Below are positions 42,031-49,873 of a stretch of DNA of 49,873 bases, one piece after another. Under the pieces are notes generated by a model. The model made no database searches. It saw only the letters and a program-made list of their open reading frames with translations, and had not been told where the DNA came from. The stretch is from the NCBI GenBank assembly GCA_937995755.1, contig CALKJD010000098.1, positions 1 through 49,873 on the forward strand, written 5' to 3'. Source of the stretch: an uncultured Saprospiraceae bacterium (GTDB lineage: Bacteria > Bacteroidota > Bacteroidia > Chitinophagales > Saprospiraceae). Made by a program: the position numbers and the translations under genes. Numbering within the stretch: the stretch's first letter is position 1; every line of letters begins with the position of its first letter.

Positions 42031-43842
42031 ATGTCCGATTACATGAGTATTGACCATCTCAGATTTCTATTGTATCAAGTTCATGATATAGAAAGCATCT
42101 TGTCACTTGATTTCTTTGCCGATTACGATAGGTCTTCTATTGATATACTGATAGATTCAGTTAAAGACTATTCTGATAAGGAGTTATATCCATACTTCAA
42201 AGAGATGGATGATAAGGCAGCTTATTATGAAGATGGTAAAGTACATGTACACCCTCAGATAGGAAAGATAATGAAAGACTCCGGAGCTAATGGATGGCTG
42301 GGAACGACATTTGACTATGACGATGGGGGCGTACAAATGCCACACACGGTAGCTAATTCACTTTGGCATATTATGGAAAGTGCCAATAATCATGTACCAG
42401 GATACCTTGGATTGACTTCAGGTTCTGCAAACCTCATTCGTACATTTGGAACTAAAGAATTGTATGAAACGTATGGACCTAAGATGCTCTCTGGAGAATG
42501 GGGAGGCACGATGTGTTTGACAGAACCTCAAGCTGGAAGTTCACTATCCGATATTACTACTTCAGCTACAGACAATGGTGATGGGTCTTATAGCATCAAA
42601 GGACATAAGATTTTTATTTCAGGTGGAGATCATGAGTTTTGTGAAAACTTTGTACACCTGACAATTGCAAGAATAGAAGGCGCACCTGCAGGTACAAAAG
42701 GAATATCATTGTTCGTGGTTCCTAAAAAGAGAATCAAGGAAGATGGATCACTTGAAAGTAATGATGTACAGACCGCTGGAGATTTTCAGAAGCTCGGCCA
42801 AAAAGGCTATTGTACCACTCACCTCGTGTTTGGTGAAAATGACGATAGTAAAGGTTGGTTAGTTGGAGAAGCTAATAAAGGACTTAAGTACATGTTCATG
42901 ATGATGAATGGTGCACGTATTGATGTGGGGCTTACTGCAGCATCTACCGCTACTGCAGCATACTATGCATCATTACAATATGCTAAAGAAAGACCGCAGG
43001 GGAGATTAGTGAGCGATACGGGTAAAAAAGATGCAACGGTAGAACAAACATTGATTATCAATCACCCAGATGTACGTCGGATGTTGCTGTTGCAAAAAGC
43101 AATAACAGAAGGCTCTATCAGTCTTTTACTAGAGTGCAGTAAGTATGCAGATATTGCTCATGCTGGAGGAGAAGAAGAGAAAGCTAATGCGCTGTTGTTA
43201 TTAGAATTACTAGTGCCAATAGCTAAAACATATCCATCTGAGAAGGGCCAAGAATCTATCAGTAATGGTTTACAAGTATTAGGCGGGTATGGATATACTT
43301 CAGAGTTTATTCTTCAACAATACTATCGTGATATACGTATCATGAGTTTGTATGAAGGTACGACAGGCATACAATCTATAGATTTGCTGGGTCGAAAGAT
43401 TCCAATGGCTAATGGTAAGGCGATGCAACTATTGCTAGCTAAAGTTCAATCTGTTATTAAAGACGCTAGCGCATTCGAAGATCTAAGACCAGAGGCAAAT
43501 CAATTAACGGAAGCATTGGGACACATAGGAAAAGTATTAAATCACTTAGCTCCAATAGCGGCAAAAGGTAAAATAAATACTTATCTCTCTGATGCGACTA
43601 TATTTATGAAAATGATGGGCAATGTAGTGATTGCATATCAATGGCTGCAGATGGGGTTGGCTGCTAAATATGCGATGGAAGCTGATACAAAAGATTATAA
43701 AGATGAATTTTATGAGGGTAAGATTACCACTATGAAATTTTATTATAAATATGAATTGCCTCTAATTCTAGGAGATGCAAAAACATTGATGGATGATCAA
43801 AGGATCACTATGCAAGATGATATATTATCTGCCTTGTGTTAA
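42031..43842 (+). CDS. Acyl-CoA dehydrogenase with C-terminal extension
   Basis: A 603-residue acyl-CoA dehydrogenase of the long (about 600-residue) group, which oxidises acyl-CoA to trans-2-enoyl-CoA with FAD. Motifs are MCLTEPQAGSSLSDITTSA at about 160-178 and KGHKIFISGGDHEF at about 190-203, both flavin and substrate contacts. The catalytic Glu is in SLYEGTTGIQSIDLLGRK near 440-458. The final part is a helical C-terminal domain. I start at ATG 42031 (MSDYMSIDHLRFLLYQ), which fits the family N-terminus; an ATG at 42001 would add ten residues of unusual sequence. An SCP2 gene and an acyl-CoA synthetase gene follow. Confidence 0.9.
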   Translation: MSDYMSIDHLRFLLYQVHDIESILSLDFFADYDRSSIDILIDSVKDYSDKELYPYFKEMDDKAAYYEDGKVHVHPQIGKIMKDSGANGWLGTTFDYDDGGVQMPHTVANSLWHIMESANNHVPGYLGLTSGSANLIRTFGTKELYETYGPKMLSGEWGGTMCLTEPQAGSSLSDITTSATDNGDGSYSIKGHKIFISGGDHEFCENFVHLTIARIEGAPAGTKGISLFVVPKKRIKEDGSLESNDVQTAGDFQKLGQKGYCTTHLVFGENDDSKGWLVGEANKGLKYMFMMMNGARIDVGLTAASTATAAYYASLQYAKERPQGRLVSDTGKKDATVEQTLIINHPDVRRMLLLQKAITEGSISLLLECSKYADIAHAGGEEEKANALLLLELLVPIAKTYPSEKGQESISNGLQVLGGYGYTSEFILQQYYRDIRIMSLYEGTTGIQSIDLLGRKIPMANGKAMQLLLAKVQSVIKDASAFEDLRPEANQLTEALGHIGKVLNHLAPIAAKGKINTYLSDATIFMKMMGNVVIAYQWLQMGLAAKYAMEADTKDYKDEFYEGKITTMKFYYKYELPLILGDAKTLMDDQRITMQDDILSALC

Positions 43843-43911
43843 GTCATTAATCTAGAGTTAGTGACAGAAGTAACTGGTAGGATTTTTTTTAAAAATAAGA
43901 TATAATAAACA

Positions 43912-44205
43912 ATGAGTTCTGAAATATTCGAAGCGATCAAGACACAGGCTGCTAATGTAGGTCCATTCAATGCAAAGCTAAAATTTGTGTTAGATGAGGA
44001 AATAATACTAATAGATGGAAGTAATGGTGAATCCAATATCGTAACTACGGATGATGTAGATGCTGATACAGTAATCATCTGTAAGAAAGAGACTTTCCTT
44101 AAGCTAAAAAGCGGTGATTTAAATCCGATGATGGCCGTTATGACAGGAAAAGTAAAGATTAAAGGGGATATGGGGCTAGCAATGAAACTGCAATCTCTGA
44201 TATAG
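43912..44205 (+). CDS. SCP2 sterol-binding domain protein
   Basis: A 97-residue protein that is a single SCP2 domain. The pattern is GPFNAKLKFVLDEEIILIDG, then ADTVIICKKETFLKLKSGDL, then NPMMAVMTGKVKIKGDMGLA, the family's C-terminal hallmark (G.vki.GD...a). SCP2 domains hold lipids or acyl-CoAs in a hydrophobic tunnel. Lying between an acyl-CoA dehydrogenase and an acyl-CoA synthetase, it may act as an acyl-CoA carrier (inference). It follows the dehydrogenase by 69 bases and ends 24 bases before a strong terminator. Confidence 0.9.
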   Translation: MSSEIFEAIKTQAANVGPFNAKLKFVLDEEIILIDGSNGESNIVTTDDVDADTVIICKKETFLKLKSGDLNPMMAVMTGKVKIKGDMGLAMKLQSLI

Positions 44206-44228
44206 AAGTTTTATAAAGTAAATTGATG

Positions 44229-44262
44229 TGCTTGACTAGATTATTTCTAGTCAAGCATTTTT
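44229..44262 (+). terminator. Rho-independent terminator after the SCP2 gene
   Basis: TGCTTGACTAGA at 44229-44240 and TCTAGTCAAGCA at 44246-44257 form a perfect 12-bp stem with loop TTATT, followed by TTTTT. It ends the dehydrogenase-SCP2 transcript, so the acyl-CoA synthetase at 44380 has its own promoter. Confidence 0.9.
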
Positions 44263-44346
44263 ATACGGTTTAGTGTGTGTTATTGCGATATTTTATATTT
44301 CGCTGGAGACCATATCAAAACTCATCTTCAAGTATCATTTTTTCAT

Positions 44347-44354
44347 TATCTTTC
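44347..44354 (+). promoter_or_regulatory. Likely -7 element of the acyl-CoA synthetase gene
   Basis: TATCTTTC is one base from the consensus TAnnTTTG and lies 25 bases before the ATG at 44380, downstream of the strong terminator at 44229-44262. A promoter is required in this gap, which supports the match. No clear -33 TTG is seen. Confidence 0.4.
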
Positions 44355-44379
44355 AAACTGAATAGAACAATAGATATAA

Positions 44380-46194
44380 ATGGAGATTACGAGGTTATTC
44401 GATTACCTATATCATCAACAAGCTAACCATAAGTTAGAGAGAAGCTTTGGTAGAAAGCATGGTGAAGGATGGAAGTTTTTTAGTACAGATGATATCGTCG
44501 AACATTCACGTAGATTAGGTTCAGGATTGATTAATCTTGGGATCCAACCAGGTGATAAGGTATCAATCGTTGCATATACTAATAGACCAGAATGGATAAT
44601 TGCTGATATGGCTATTCAGCAGATAGGTGCTATATCAGTGCCGCTATATCCAACAATAAGTGCTAAAGAATATCAATATATCTTAAGTGAAGCAGATGTG
44701 AAACTAGCTATCGCAGGTGCTGGAGACCTTTATGAAAAACTTACTAATGCTAATGTCTCATCATTACAGCATATAGTGATGATGGATAAGACACCTGATC
44801 GCTTGTTTTGGTTAGATATAGCTAATGATGATAATCTTACAAAAATAGATCAAATCAGTGCTAGTATAAAAGGTGAAGATCTAGCTACCATTATATATAC
44901 ATCAGGAACTACGGGTAATCCAAAAGGAGTAATGCTTAGCCATAAAAATATTATTGCAGCGGTAGATAATACGATGGTGGCATTGCCGCTGTCCATCGAG
45001 TCTGTTGCAATAAGCTTTTTACCCTTTTGTCATATATTTGAAAGAGCCGTAATCTATGCGTACCTCTATCATTCTGCGATTGTCTACTGTACAGGTACCG
45101 ATAATCTTGGTGGCCCTAATGGCGACCTCGCGACTATCAAGCCAGATATGTTTACTACGGTACCTAGGCTATTAGAAAAGGTATACGAAAAAATATATAA
45201 TAAGGGATTAGAGCTTACTGGATTGAAGAAAAAATTATTTTTCTGGGCGTTAGATCTTACCGATGATTTTGAGATGGAAGTAAAGCAAGGTATGTTTTAT
45301 AGGATCAAAATGAAAATAGCTAATACCCTTGTATTCTCTAAGTGGCGAGAAGCATTAGGAGGTAATCTTAGAGCAATAGTAACAGGAGCGGCACCTTGTC
45401 CTGAGAAGATAGCTAGAGTATTCTCGGCTGCGCAAATACCGATTATAGAAGGTTATGGATTAACTGAGACTTCACCTACATTGAGTATTAATAGGTATGG
45501 AGGCAAGGGAGCTAAACTAGGTACCGTTGGGCCGTTATTGGACTGTGTAGATATTCTTATTGATTCGAGTGAAGGTGACTATAGAGAGGGAGAAGGCGAA
45601 ATATTAGCAGATGGTCCTAATGTAATGCTAGGATATTACAAAAAACCAGAGCAAACAGCTAAAGTGTTTGTAGAAAAAGAAGGTCGAAAGTGGTTTCGTA
45701 CTGGGGATATAGGAAAACTAGTGGATGGTCCTCATGGATATAAATATCTTAAAATAACTGATCGAAAAAAGGAGCTTCTAAAGACTTCTGGAGGTAAATA
45801 TGTCGCACCTGCACCAATCGAAAATAAGTTTAAAGAAGACTTTTTAATAGAACAAATCATGGTGGTCGGAGATAAACAGAAGTTTGTTTCTGCACTAATA
45901 GTACCTAATGAAGAGCCTTTGAGAGAATGGTGCGAGGCCAATAATGTAAAGTATACCAACCTAAGTGAAGTGATCAAAGACCCAAAAGTAATTGCGAGAT
46001 ATCAAGATTGTTGCGATAGGTTTAACCCTAACTTTAGTCATATTGAGCAGATCAAGAAGATTAAACTTATAGATAAGACTTGGGAAGCTACTCGACTAGA
46101 TGGCACGGATGCTGAACTAACGCCTACTATGAAGCTTAAAAGACGGGTAATTAGACAGAAATACGCTGCAGAAATAGAAGAGATGTATAGCTGA
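44380..46194 (+). CDS. Long-chain acyl-CoA synthetase (AMP-forming)
   Basis: A 604-residue ANL-superfamily enzyme that activates fatty acids with ATP and CoA. The P-loop motif is TIIYTSGTTGNPKGVMLSHK at about 168-187. EGYGLTETSPTLSINRY near 365-381 is the adenine-binding motif. WFRTGDIG and ITDRKKELLKTSGGKYVAP (about 450-483) carry the hinge and the catalytic Lys region of the C-domain. The long N-terminal part and length fit FadD15/FAA-type bacterial long-chain synthetases. It is transcribed after a strong terminator and so forms its own unit. A short TGTTGA/TCAACA inverted repeat covers its stop region (46196-46215). Confidence 0.93.
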   Translation: MEITRLFDYLYHQQANHKLERSFGRKHGEGWKFFSTDDIVEHSRRLGSGLINLGIQPGDKVSIVAYTNRPEWIIADMAIQQIGAISVPLYPTISAKEYQYILSEADVKLAIAGAGDLYEKLTNANVSSLQHIVMMDKTPDRLFWLDIANDDNLTKIDQISASIKGEDLATIIYTSGTTGNPKGVMLSHKNIIAAVDNTMVALPLSIESVAISFLPFCHIFERAVIYAYLYHSAIVYCTGTDNLGGPNGDLATIKPDMFTTVPRLLEKVYEKIYNKGLELTGLKKKLFFWALDLTDDFEMEVKQGMFYRIKMKIANTLVFSKWREALGGNLRAIVTGAAPCPEKIARVFSAAQIPIIEGYGLTETSPTLSINRYGGKGAKLGTVGPLLDCVDILIDSSEGDYREGEGEILADGPNVMLGYYKKPEQTAKVFVEKEGRKWFRTGDIGKLVDGPHGYKYLKITDRKKELLKTSGGKYVAPAPIENKFKEDFLIEQIMVVGDKQKFVSALIVPNEEPLREWCEANNVKYTNLSEVIKDPKVIARYQDCCDRFNPNFSHIEQIKKIKLIDKTWEATRLDGTDAELTPTMKLKRRVIRQKYAAEIEEMYS

Positions 46195-46261
46195 TTGTTG
46201 AGAGAAGAGTCAACATAATAACTTTAGCTTTCTCAGGACTAATAATCTGCCTTATCATTAC

Positions 46262-46269
46262 TATCTTTG
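46262..46269 (+). promoter_or_regulatory. Bacteroidota -7 promoter element before the T9SS type B cargo gene
   Basis: TATCTTTG is a full consensus match, 63 bases before the ATG at 46333. The gap between the acyl-CoA synthetase and this gene is 138 bases, so a separate promoter is expected. No -33 TTG at the usual spacing was found. Confidence 0.5.
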
Positions 46270-46332
46270 AATCTACTATAAGATTGTACTGTCTATTTAT
46301 TAGGTGGTTACCATCTCACATAACTTAGGAAT

Positions 46333-48441
46333 ATGAAGAAGTTTATTTATACCGCTTTAGCGCTTTGCTTTACACTGACTATAACGGCTCAGGTTAGCTT
46401 TCAGAGATTATATGATGTAGTTCAAGACTCTACACACGTTCTCTCTGATGGAATTGCAACCAACAATGGAGGTTTTGCAACCTTGGGTAGTAATATTGTA
46501 GTTGAGAATCAATTGGGAATAATTCATAGAGCAATATTTACAACGTATGATGATAAAGGGGGAGTACAAATCGCCAAGGATATCTACCTTGCTGATAGTA
46601 CTAGATTACTTTCTACATCAGAATTGGTTCAGGTAGAAAATGGATCATTCGTATTATCTGCTAACCTAGATGAGACTGATCTAAGTGCTTGTATAGTAGC
46701 ATTGGACGGTTCTACAGCAGAGCCAATTTGGTCAAGAAGAATGGCTGACGAATTCCAGTTAAAAGTAAGTCTTAGTGAAATGCCTGGAAATGAAGTAATA
46801 GCAGGTTCCACAAATCTTCAAGAAGGTTTAAGTATTTGGTTGACAAGAATCAATGCTACGAATGGGTCTGATATTTGGGCTAAAGAATTTGTAGCTATCG
46901 ATGATCTTAGTGAAGATGTGCCAGCCGATTTATTTGATCTTCATGTCTCTACAATAGATTCATCTATCATTATGACAGGACAATCGGTGGTTGAAGGCGG
47001 AACCATATTGGGGTACCACACTACAAAGATGGATAGAGAAGGTAATGTGATCTGGTCAAGACATATACAAAGTGCACCTGCAGGATTAGGTTTTCAGCCA
47101 TTAGGAGTAACAGAAGCCACGGACACTTCAGTATATGTAACTGGTCGACTTGTTTTCAACGATGGCGTAACGGTACTTAATAATCTGTTTGTAACTAAAT
47201 ACGATACAGAAGGAGCTGTGGTCTGGGTTAAAACCTTGACTGGTTCAAACAGTACTTTTAGTAATGGTAATGATATTGTTTCATTCGGAGATAATTTAGT
47301 TGTCAGTACACTAGGGACCGAGACAGGTTTAGAAACTGTGTCGGGTATGATAGAATTAGATACTTCAGGAGTTATTCTCAATTCTCAAGTATATAGAGAT
47401 ACTATGACATTATTCTCTCTTAGTGGAGGATTAAGCACTACTAATGATGACGGTTTAGCAATGTTTACTACTCGTTTTGAACAACCCTTTGGCTTTGTAT
47501 CAGATATAGTAAAAACTGGGTCGGACCTTACTACGCCATGTAGTAGTTCAGGGTCTGGAATCTTGGAAGATGTACCTTATAGATCTCAATCTTTAGGGTG
47601 GGTAGCTACAGATTTTGTTGATTCAGATACTTTGGAGACAGATATAAAAAATGTAAACTACTATAATGTACCTACGATTTCACCAACTACAATGCCGTGG
47701 TGCCCTAACGAACAAATACTAGATACGTTAGATGCCACACCGTCACCGCTACCTAATGGAGTGATTTCTTATGAATGGAAAGGTCCTGGAGTAGATGGGA
47801 ATACCAATCCATTCGTAGTAGGAATGGAAGAAGGAGAATATATGGTGACTGTCACTATTAATGATAAGCATTGTTACACGCTGTGTGATACCGTAAATAT
47901 TATGAGATTACAAGAGCCTGTTGCTGGAATCGAAGCAGATTATTCTCAGTTTTGCTCTGAAGGTATAGTTGTTTTATCAGGACAAGCGGTGGGAGTGACT
48001 CCATTCCAATCAATAGTTTGGAGTACTGGTCAGACTGAAGGTTCTATTGCTGTAGAGCAAGAAGGAAATTACACATTTACAGTAGTAGATGATTGTATTG
48101 AGACTGCAACAGCAACTGAAGAGGTTGTTTTTCCAGAAGCCAATGATCTCCAATGGCCAAAAGTATTTTTTCCAAATGGAGAAGAAGACGTAAACAGAAG
48201 TTTTGGACCCTATATAGATGAGGAATGTGATCTTGATGTTTCTAACTATACGCTCAAGATCTATAATCGATGGGGCAATGAAGTGTTTACTTCTGATAAT
48301 TTATCACTGGAATGGAATGGTCAACATGGAGGATCTGATAGTGCTTCTGCAGTATATGTCTGGGTAGCGCAGTACAGTATAGAAACACTTAATAATGGTG
48401 AATTACAAACACGTAAAGGAGATGTAACATTACTTAGGTAG
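46333..48441 (+). CDS. Secreted protein with type B T9SS (gliding-associated) C-terminal domain
   Basis: A 702-residue protein with a signal peptide ending TITAQ (about 19). Residues about 25-400 are beta-rich repeats of the form 'DSTR..S...ENGSFVLSANLDET', with GDNLVVST, a pattern like a beta-propeller or PQQ-like repeat. A first Ig/PKD-like region follows near 455-530 (GVISYEWKGPGVDGN, EEGEYMVTVTINDKHCYTLC), and a second near 540-600. The last 85 residues are a CHU_C/type B sorting domain: KVFFPNGEEDVNRSFGP, then NYTLKIYNRWGNEVF, then YVWVAQYSIE and a final GDVTLLR. Type B cargo is exported by T9SS and often involved in adhesion or gliding. The specific role is unknown. A TTAGGA lies just before the ATG. 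Confidence 0.88.
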   Translation: MKKFIYTALALCFTLTITAQVSFQRLYDVVQDSTHVLSDGIATNNGGFATLGSNIVVENQLGIIHRAIFTTYDDKGGVQIAKDIYLADSTRLLSTSELVQVENGSFVLSANLDETDLSACIVALDGSTAEPIWSRRMADEFQLKVSLSEMPGNEVIAGSTNLQEGLSIWLTRINATNGSDIWAKEFVAIDDLSEDVPADLFDLHVSTIDSSIIMTGQSVVEGGTILGYHTTKMDREGNVIWSRHIQSAPAGLGFQPLGVTEATDTSVYVTGRLVFNDGVTVLNNLFVTKYDTEGAVVWVKTLTGSNSTFSNGNDIVSFGDNLVVSTLGTETGLETVSGMIELDTSGVILNSQVYRDTMTLFSLSGGLSTTNDDGLAMFTTRFEQPFGFVSDIVKTGSDLTTPCSSSGSGILEDVPYRSQSLGWVATDFVDSDTLETDIKNVNYYNVPTISPTTMPWCPNEQILDTLDATPSPLPNGVISYEWKGPGVDGNTNPFVVGMEEGEYMVTVTINDKHCYTLCDTVNIMRLQEPVAGIEADYSQFCSEGIVVLSGQAVGVTPFQSIVWSTGQTEGSIAVEQEGNYTFTVVDDCIETATATEEVVFPEANDLQWPKVFFPNGEEDVNRSFGPYIDEECDLDVSNYTLKIYNRWGNEVFTSDNLSLEWNGQHGGSDSASAVYVWVAQYSIETLNNGELQTRKGDVTLLR

Positions 48442-48473
48442 TCATAAATCAATAGAAAGTTTAAGTCACTATT

Positions 48474-49577
48474 ATGAAGATATATCCATTTCAAGCTATT
48501 TATCCTAACTTGACTTTGGTGACTTCACCGGACTCGTTCTTTGGTAGTATGAAACATAATTATCCAGAATTCGTGAAGTCTGGATTTTTTCATAAGTCAG
48601 CTCAAGATGCAATCTACATTTATCAAATAGAGTCTGAAGGCCATAGTTATCGATCTATTATTGCCGCCAATGATATACAAGATATTGACGACCGAAAAAT
48701 ACTAAAGCACGAAGAAACGCTCTCCACAAAGGAGCAAAGTATGATGCAGTTAATACTGCAGCGCAATGCTATGATTAAGCCAGTTTTACTTGCCTATGAA
48801 GGCAATAAGGACATTAATCTATTCATAGCTAAAGAGATGGTTAGTCTTAGACCATTTTTTAAATTGGACTTCGAAGAGTCGCATGAGTCCCATACCTTAT
48901 ACGCCATTACGGATGGTAAGAAAGTGGCTAAGCTTCAAAAATTATTTAAGGAGAAAGTTAAGAAGTGTTATATCGCTGATGGTCACCACAGAGTATCTAC
49001 ATCTTCTATATTGAGTAAAGGAAGTCATTTACGTAAGGATCAATTAAATAGTTTGCTTTCTGTATACTTTCCATTTGAAGAGTTAGACATATACGACTAC
49101 AACAGATCTATAAAATTACAAGAGGATATGACTGAAGCTCAGATAGTCGTTGGGCTATCTAAAGTGTTCAAAATATCTGAGCTCAAAGGAGCTGCTAAGC
49201 CGAAAAAGAAACATCATATAACAATGCAGCTTGGTAAAACATGGTACTTGTTAAAATGGAAAAAAAGAATAATCGAAAAATATAATTCAGATGGATTAGT
49301 TTTAGATGCAGACCTATTAAATAGGTATGTACTCGATGATATTTTACAAGTAGAAGATATTAAAGCGGACCTAAGAGTGAAGTATATCGCTGGAACATTA
49401 GGAACCTCAGGTATAGAAAAGTTGGCATTGGCAGATCATCGAAGAGTTGGATTTTGTTTATATCCAGTAACCAAGAAAGAGCTAAAGTACATTGCTGATA
49501 ATGGATTACACCTTCCCCCAAAAAGTACTTGGTTTGAGCCAAGAATCAAAAATGGCGTCATCGTACAAGAGCTATAG
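48474..49577 (+). CDS. DUF1015 family protein
   Basis: A 367-residue soluble protein of the DUF1015 family. The hallmark ADGHHR motif is visible in KKCYIADGHHRVSTSSILSK at about 162-181. Other family parts are IKPVLLAYEGNKDINLF and, at the C-terminus, GFCLYPVTKKELKYIADNG followed by LHLPPKSTWFEPRIKNG. The length is a little below the 400-410 residues I recall as usual, mostly in the N-terminal part. Function is unknown; the conserved His pair suggests a metal- or nucleotide-dependent enzyme. It follows the T9SS cargo gene by 32 bases, an accidental-looking neighbour. Confidence 0.87.
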   Translation: MKIYPFQAIYPNLTLVTSPDSFFGSMKHNYPEFVKSGFFHKSAQDAIYIYQIESEGHSYRSIIAANDIQDIDDRKILKHEETLSTKEQSMMQLILQRNAMIKPVLLAYEGNKDINLFIAKEMVSLRPFFKLDFEESHESHTLYAITDGKKVAKLQKLFKEKVKKCYIADGHHRVSTSSILSKGSHLRKDQLNSLLSVYFPFEELDIYDYNRSIKLQEDMTEAQIVVGLSKVFKISELKGAAKPKKKHHITMQLGKTWYLLKWKKRIIEKYNSDGLVLDADLLNRYVLDDILQVEDIKADLRVKYIAGTLGTSGIEKLALADHRRVGFCLYPVTKKELKYIADNGLHLPPKSTWFEPRIKNGVIVQEL

Positions 49578-49599
49578 TTTTTTCAGAAAAAATAAGCTT

Positions 49600-49645
49600 C
49601 ATGAACCTGCGAGGTCCATGTCGTTATAGATAATGCTTCTATAAC
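49600..49645 (+). terminator. Two adjacent hairpins between the DUF1015 and amidohydrolase genes
   Basis: The first is CATG-A-ACCT with loop GCG and AGGT-C-CATG (49600-49620, one mismatch in nine pairs). The second is GTTATAGA (49623-49630) paired perfectly with TCTATAAC (49638-49645), loop of seven, followed by TTT. They lie 22-68 bases after the DUF1015 stop and 46 bases before the next ATG. The second looks like a terminator, the first could be an operator. Confidence 0.5.
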
Positions 49646-49691
49646 TTTACGCGTCATATGGCCTATACTTCAATATTAAATTAAATAAGTA

Positions 49692-49873
49692 ATGAGAAAA
49701 ATTTCAGCAGATTATATTTATGCTATGGATAAACCACCAATTAAGGATGGTGTCGTCGTAGTGGATCATGATGGAAAAGTCATAGAATTAGGATCGAGAT
49801 CAGACTATGACCTTGCAGAGCTAGAAATTCACAGAGGAGTCCTAATTCCAGGTATGATCAATACGCATTGTCA
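49692..49873 (+). CDS. Amidohydrolase family protein, N-terminal part (runs off the right edge)
   Basis: An open frame runs from ATG 49692 to the window end, giving 60 full codons plus two bases. The N-terminus (MRKISADYIYAMDKPPIKDG then VVVVDHDGKVIELG) forms the small beta-sandwich of ring-opening/deaminating amidohydrolases. The end, GVLIPGMINTHCH, carries the first HxH metal-binding motif (the last H is cut at the window edge but its first two bases, CA, are present). Relatives include aminodeoxyfutalosine/chlorohydrolase-type deaminases. The substrate and the rest of the active site lie beyond the window. Confidence 0.8.
   Translation, partial: MRKISADYIYAMDKPPIKDGVVVVDHDGKVIELGSRSDYDLAELEIHRGVLIPGMINTHC

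Overview
The window looks like a chromosome segment of a low-GC Bacteroidota bacterium, probably from the Saprospirales/Lewinella side of the phylum (inference, no 16S gene here). The signs are TonB-dependent receptors with carboxypeptidase-like N-domains, an ECF sigma/FecR pair, type IX secretion (T9SS) sorting domains of both A and B type, a PorV/PorQ-like protein, a DUF1800/DUF1501 pair, a CarB without its C-terminal regulatory domain, few Shine-Dalgarno sequences, and several TAnnTTTG promoter -7 elements. No rRNA, tRNA, IS element, prophage or CRISPR array was found. Coding density is high and most genes are house-keeping or envelope genes.

Layout. 1-254: start of an AraC-type regulator (minus, runs off the left edge). 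355-4407 (minus): ECF sigma factor, FecR anti-sigma and an STN-containing TonB receptor, one operon. 4564-8602 (plus): DUF1800 protein, DUF1501 protein and a discoidin-like T9SS cargo, divergent from the sigma operon. 8744-13533 (minus): a LURP-one-like protein, then the envelope/tRNA group SPOR protein, RodA, Tgt, LptF/LptG-type permease (transcribed from 13533 leftwards). 13534-13890: a gene-free divergent region with a strong hairpin. 13891-16844 (plus): a secreted protein of unknown function, a WecA-like sugar-phosphate transferase, CrcB. 16864-22870 (minus): pirin, a TIGR02757 protein, and a peptide/nickel-type ABC importer (lipoprotein, two permeases, no ATPase). 23019-23927 (plus): SDR39U1/TIGR01777 epimerase, ended by a terminator and a tandem 52-bp hairpin repeat. 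24091-26922 (minus): carB.

27243-37426 (plus): a 2-hydroxyacid dehydrogenase with a TTG start, then a striking trio: a 1197-aa TonB receptor, a 1418-aa secreted protein and a PorV/PorQ-like barrel. 37708-40487 (plus): greA, a HIT protein and mnmG. 40602-46194 (plus): acyl-CoA metabolism (methylmalonyl-CoA epimerase, TauE/SafE permease, acyl-CoA dehydrogenase, SCP2 protein, long-chain acyl-CoA synthetase). 46333-49873 (plus): a T9SS type-B cargo, a DUF1015 protein and the start of an amidohydrolase.

The best candidates for under-described biology are the TonB-receptor/giant-secreted-protein/PorV-like trio, the DUF1800-DUF1501-T9SS trio lying back-to-back with a trans-envelope sigma relay, the ABC permeases with large lineage-specific insertions, and a Tgt lacking all four zinc ligands. 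None of these can be shown to be new from sequence alone; each is given with the test that would decide it.
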